A stretch of 64,000 nt of DNA from JBFJKD01 sp038106145 (lineage in GTDB: Bacteria > Pseudomonadota > Gammaproteobacteria > Pseudomonadales > Porticoccaceae), in the NCBI GenBank assembly GCA_038106145.1, contig JAYODD010000012.1:1-64000 (forward strand). The letters run 5' to 3'. The translations under genes and the position numbers were made by a program. The notes below the pieces were generated by a model. It did not search any database, had not been told where the DNA came from, and was given only the letters and a program-made list of their open reading frames with translations. Every line of letters starts with the position of its first letter. Position 1 is the stretch's first letter. Of this stretch, positions 60,895 through 64,000 are shown piece by piece.

Positions 60895-61236
60895 GTGAGT
60901 GCAGCGGCGAAGAATGGTGAGAACGACGCCCTTCTGGACATGTCCCAGTTGGCGCAGCATGCCGCGCAGGCGGAGACTCTGTTAAAAGCGCTGGCTAACA
61001 GCCATCGCCTGATGGTGCTGTGTTCACTACATGGGCAGGAGGCGTCAGTCGGCGAACTGAACCGGCGCGTGCCCCTGAGCCAGTCTGCTTTGTCCCAGCA
61101 CCTGGCGACCTTGCGCAACGCCGGATTAGTGGCGACCCGCAGGGAAGCGCAAACGATTTATTATCGACTCGAAGACCCAAACGTCAGCGTGCTGATCGCG
61201 ACGCTGCACAGTTTATTTTGCGCGCACAACCCGTAA
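60895..61236 (+). CDS. bigR: ArsR-family persulfide sensor, BigR/SqrR-like
   Basis: 113 aa from GTG 60895, 8 bp after AGGTGG; GTG 60883 is possible. It is a winged helix-turn-helix protein (GELNRRVPLSQSALSQHLATLRNAGLVATRREAQTIYYRL). No metal-site cysteines are seen, but Cys43 (LMVLCSL) and Cys109 (SLFCAHNP) fall almost exactly where BigR and SqrR carry the dithiol that forms a tetrasulfide link with persulfides (42/108 and 41/107). It should repress itself and the divergent MBL-YeeE operon until sulfide or persulfide appears. Confidence 0.87.
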   Translation: MSAAAKNGENDALLDMSQLAQHAAQAETLLKALANSHRLMVLCSLHGQEASVGELNRRVPLSQSALSQHLATLRNAGLVATRREAQTIYYRLEDPNVSVLIATLHSLFCAHNP

Positions 61237-61253
61237 GCGACGCGCGCTCACGC

Positions 61254-62045
61254 TTATTTGAAACTGTGCTCCGCCTCGGGAAACTCGCCGTTGCGCACTG
61301 CGACCGCATAGGCTTGCAGCGCGCTCGAAATATCGCGGCCTGCAGTGAGAAAGTTTTTGGTAAAGCGCGGTACCCGCGGGGAAATGCCGAGCATGTCGTA
61401 GAGTACCAGTACCTGTGCATCCGTGTGTGGACCTGCGCCGATCCCGATTACGGGTATGGTCAGTTCTGCGCTGATGATTCGCGCCAGATCACTGGGAACG
61501 CATTCGAGCACCAGTAGATCGGCACCGGCTTCCTCGAGCAAGGTGGCGTCGCGACGCATTTCTTCCGCCGCCAACTCGTCGCGACCCTGTACCCGGTATC
61601 CGCCAAGTTTATTAACCGATTGCGGTGTCAGCCCCAGATGGCCGCATACTGGAATCCCCCGTTCACTGAGCATAAATACGGTTTCTTCCAGCCAGGCGCC
61701 ACCTTCCATTTTAATGACATGGGCGCCCGCTTGCATAAGTAGCGCTGCGTTTTCCAGAGTCTGTTCCGGGTTTGCGTAGGCCATAAATGGCATATCGGCA
61801 ATGATCAGGGATTTGCCGTTACCACGGCGCACCGCGGCGGTGTGGTGCAGCATATCGTCCATGGTGACCGGAACCGTGCTGTCGAAACCGAGGACCACAT
61901 TGCCAAGGGAGTCGCCGACCAGGATGGCCTCTATTCCGGCGAGTTCAATCTGGCGCGCAAAAGCGCTGTCGTAAGCGGTGATAACCGGAAATTTTTGCCC
62001 TTCCTGTTTGAGATTGCCGAGGGTGTTCAGGGTGACTGTCTTCAT
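61254..62045 (-). CDS. panB: 3-methyl-2-oxobutanoate hydroxymethyltransferase
   Basis: 263 aa, the full family length. Motifs: VITAYDSAFARQIELAGIEAILVGDSLGNVVLGFDSTVPVT, DMPFMAY, VIKMEGGAW, PVCGHLGLTPQSVNKLGGYRVQGR, VPVIGIGAGPHTDAQVLVLYDMLG. PanB makes ketopantoate from 2-ketoisovalerate and methylene-THF, the first step to pantothenate and CoA. It is the last gene of pcnB-folK-dNK-panB. panC, which often follows, is absent here. Confidence 0.97.
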   Translation of the reverse strand: MKTVTLNTLGNLKQEGQKFPVITAYDSAFARQIELAGIEAILVGDSLGNVVLGFDSTVPVTMDDMLHHTAAVRRGNGKSLIIADMPFMAYANPEQTLENAALLMQAGAHVIKMEGGAWLEETVFMLSERGIPVCGHLGLTPQSVNKLGGYRVQGRDELAAEEMRRDATLLEEAGADLLVLECVPSDLARIISAELTIPVIGIGAGPHTDAQVLVLYDMLGISPRVPRFTKNFLTAGRDISSALQAYAVAVRNGEFPEAEHSFK

Positions 62046-62057
62046 GGTGGTGCGGCC

Positions 62058-62741
62058 TTACAGGTGAGGGTGGGGGTTGTAGTAGTGGCGTCCGCGTTTA
62101 ATGCTCAACAGGTATTTGACCAGCTGGCGGTAATCATCGCTATTGTTGACCAGATCAATCTCGGCGGCGTTGACAATCAGCAGCGGCGCGCTGTCGTATG
62201 TGTGAAACAGGCGTGTGTAGGCATCGTTGAGGGTATTCAGGTAGTCGCGGTCGATATGACGCTCCATGGCAACTTTCCTGAGCTGGATACGTTCGAGCAA
62301 CACGTCGGTGGGCGCTTGCAGGTAGATAACCAGGTCGGGGGTCGGCGCGTCGATGGTGAGCTGTTCGTAAACCGTCTGGTAAATCCTCAGTTCGTCATCG
62401 TCGAGGGTGACCTGGGCAAACAGGGGATCTTTATCGATCAAAAAGTCGGCGATACGCATGGGCTGGAACATGTCCCCCTGGCGCAACTGCTGAATTTGCC
62501 GGGTGCGTTGCAACAGGAAAAATAGCTGGGCAGGCAGAGCGCCGCTGCGGCGGTCGTTATAAAACCGTTCCAGAAAGGGGTTGTCGTCGGGTCGTTCCAG
62601 CAAGGTATCGTAGTTGAAGGTATCCGCGAGCCGTTTGGCGAGGGTGGTTTTACCAACACCGATAGGGCCTTCGACGGCGACAAAGCGCGGTAATGCGTCG
62701 CTATCAAGATTCAGCTTTACGTCGTTAGCCAGTACTTCCAC
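62058..62741 (-). CDS. Deoxynucleoside kinase
   Basis: 227 aa from GTG 62741, which is preceded by GGAGAG and overlaps folK by 17 bp. The P-loop is VAVEGPIGVGKTTLAKRL, the DR[YS]-like region is IADFLIDKDPLFA, and the lid carries RKVAMERHIDRDYLNTLNDAYTRLF. These belong to the dGK/dAK family that phosphorylates purine deoxynucleosides for salvage. Such a kinase between folK and panB occurs in several gammaproteobacteria. Substrate preference cannot be read from sequence. Confidence 0.9.
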   Translation of the reverse strand: MEVLANDVKLNLDSDALPRFVAVEGPIGVGKTTLAKRLADTFNYDTLLERPDDNPFLERFYNDRRSGALPAQLFFLLQRTRQIQQLRQGDMFQPMRIADFLIDKDPLFAQVTLDDDELRIYQTVYEQLTIDAPTPDLVIYLQAPTDVLLERIQLRKVAMERHIDRDYLNTLNDAYTRLFHTYDSAPLLIVNAAEIDLVNNSDDYRQLVKYLLSIKRGRHYYNPHPHL

Positions 62742-63234
62742 GGGACTCTCCAGCCGAGAGTCGGACAATACCCTGCGGACTACTTTTTGCCAATAGGTGT
62801 GCCAGTCGGGTGCCGTCCGGAAGAACCAGGTTCGGTGCGATATCGTGTAGAGGATAGACGACAAAACTACGCTCTTTGAGCCTGGGGTGGGGAACGGTTA
62901 GCCGCGGTAGGCCAATACTGTCGTGCCCGTACAGCAAAATATCGAGATCGAGGGTGCGGGGCCCCCAGCGCACTGCGCGCACGCGCTTATGCTGTCGTTC
63001 GATCTGTTGCAGCTTGCCGAGCAAATCCATTGGCGCGAGTGAAGTGGCGATAGCAATGACGGTATTGAGATAGTCCGGCTGCGGACCGGGCCCGACAGCG
63101 GGACTGCGGTATCTGGGCGCGCAGTCCAGCAGTTTGGTGTCGGGCAGGTTGGCAATTGCCGCCGTCGCCGAGTCGAGTTGCTGTTCGCGGTCGCCGAGAT
63201 TGCAGCCCATGCCGATGAAGACCCTGACGGTCAT
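62725..63234 (-). CDS. folK: 2-amino-4-hydroxy-6-hydroxymethyldihydropteridine pyrophosphokinase (HPPK)
   Basis: 169 aa from the ATG at 63234 (MTVRVFIGMGCNLGDREQQL). Signature regions: YLNTVIAIATSLAPMDLLGKLQQIERQHKR and RWGPRTLDLDILLYG with the two metal-binding Asp residues, then VPHPRLKERSFVVYPLHDIAP. It transfers pyrophosphate from ATP to the pterin in folate synthesis. It starts 1 bp after the pcnB stop and overlaps the kinase gene. Confidence 0.96.
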   Translation of the reverse strand: MTVRVFIGMGCNLGDREQQLDSATAAIANLPDTKLLDCAPRYRSPAVGPGPQPDYLNTVIAIATSLAPMDLLGKLQQIERQHKRVRAVRWGPRTLDLDILLYGHDSIGLPRLTVPHPRLKERSFVVYPLHDIAPNLVLPDGTRLAHLLAKSSPQGIVRLSAGESRGSTG

Positions 63235-63235
63235 A

Positions 63236-64000
63236 CTATGATGTCGAACTCTGGTGACCTGGATTTTTGCCGCGGCGTCTGCGCCGCCGGCGACGTCCAG
63301 TGCCCGAAGAAACCGCATTCACCAGCGTTTTCCGGACTTCCGGATTGGCTTCCTGGTATTCTGTCCACCAGTGCCCGAGTCCGTTCAGGCCTTCGCCCGC
63401 CTGCTCCCGCAACAACAGAAAGTCGTATCCAGCGCGAAATCTGGGCAGTTCCATCAGGCGGCTGGCGCGGTTACCGGCGCGATTTGGCAGCCGCTGCTGC
63501 AGGTCCCATATTTCCCGCATGGGCAATGTAAATCGTCGGGGTATGGTGATACGGTTTAGTTGAGCGGCGATCACTTCGTTGGCCGCCTGCTGGGTGGCAA
63601 AAACCGGGGTTTCACCGCCCGCGATCAGCCGATCGCGGGTGGCGCACAGCGCGGGCCAGAGCAGAGCACCCAGGAGAAAAGCCGGGGTCACGCGCTGGCC
63701 ATTGCGGACCCGTTTATCGGTATTCACCAACGCCTGTTCAACAAAATCACGGTTGAACGTCTGGTCCGCGCCGAAACTGGCGGTATTCACCGGAAACAGT
63801 TGTAAAAACAAGCCGTACTGATCGAGCAAGTGGTAGGTCGCCAGTGCCTGACCGTTCATGAACAATTTCAGAACTTCGTCGTAAAGTCTGGCGGATGCCA
63901 CTTCGCCGAGCAGGTGTCCCAGCTCAACTAGTGGCTGCGCGGTGGCCGGATGGATGGAAAATCCCAGTTTTGCTGCGAAGCGGCAGGCGCGCAGCATTCT
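63236..64000 (-). CDS. pcnB: Poly(A) polymerase I, C-terminal part (cut by the window edge)
   Basis: About 254 residues are visible, beginning inside RMLRACRFAAKLGFSIHP, a conserved segment of the RNA-binding half; the nucleotidyltransferase head lies beyond base 64000. LYDEVLKLFMNGQALATYHLLDQYGLFLQLFP and the basic end GTGRRRRRRRRGKNPGHQ fit PcnB and separate it from CCA-adding enzymes. PcnB adds poly(A) tails that promote RNA decay, often with PNPase. It heads the pcnB-folK operon. Confidence 0.94.
   Translation of the reverse strand, partial: RMLRACRFAAKLGFSIHPATAQPLVELGHLLGEVASARLYDEVLKLFMNGQALATYHLLDQYGLFLQLFPVNTASFGADQTFNRDFVEQALVNTDKRVRNGQRVTPAFLLGALLWPALCATRDRLIAGGETPVFATQQAANEVIAAQLNRITIPRRFTLPMREIWDLQQRLPNRAGNRASRLMELPRFRAGYDFLLLREQAGEGLNGLGHWWTEYQEANPEVRKTLVNAVSSGTGRRRRRRRRGKNPGHQSSTS

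Overview
This 64-kb window looks like chromosome from a marine or environmental gammaproteobacterium. The evidence is the gene order tRNA-fMet, rimP, nusA, infB, rbfA, truB, rpsO, pnp, which is the E. coli metY-pnp order, together with a pcnB-folK-panB block, a type II secretion (gsp) operon, TamA/TamB and a TonB receptor. The family is a guess: Cellvibrionales-like groups would fit. Two runs of ten N show that it is a draft scaffold.

Layout. 1-8842: translation and RNA-decay genes, all on the plus strand. 8863-14121: an accessory island. It starts inside the pnp terminator with a 5'-truncated Rhs gene whose AT-rich tip ends in a phospholipase A2-like domain, followed by a candidate lipoprotein immunity gene. 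It continues with an IS3-family element inserted in a REP palindrome, a REP-associated (RAYT) transposase between inverted REPs, a 215-bp inverted piece of the same IS, the orphan tail of a second possible toxin gene with its own secreted partner, and a third IS scar. 14136-24099: flavin and RNA enzymes (LLM monooxygenase, SrmB-like helicase, Old Yellow Enzyme, EEP nuclease), then a decayed ketone-catabolism locus: a 4-hydroxyacetophenone-type Baeyer-Villiger monooxygenase with two in-frame stops, an MBL hydrolase that has lost its metal site, and a cupin. A porin follows. 24319-27237: alkylation repair (ogt, ada-alkA fusion) and a stand-alone MHYT membrane protein.

27689-38041: gspCDEFGHIJKLM in one operon with tight overlaps. 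38163-42653: a FadH-type reductase and a TonB receptor. 43036-50122: tamA-tamB and a cardiolipin synthase, then corA on the minus strand. 51432-57131: an acyl-CoA carboxylase cluster (carboxyltransferase, hydratase, biotin carboxylase, acyl-CoA dehydrogenase) of the leucine/isovalerate or acyclic-terpene type, with a divergent BadI-like hydrolase.

58387-61236: a cold-shock gene and a persulfide-response locus. In the latter a dithiol ArsR regulator of BigR/SqrR type is divergent from an MBL persulfide-dioxygenase-like gene and two YeeE/YedE sulfur transport genes, over an AT-rich operator that overlaps both promoters. 61254-64000: pcnB (cut by the window edge), folK, a deoxynucleoside kinase and panB, all on the minus strand.

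The least ordinary parts are the Rhs-tip/PLA2-like plus lipoprotein pair, the IS that repeatedly uses one position in REP palindromes, and the decaying ketone-oxidation locus.
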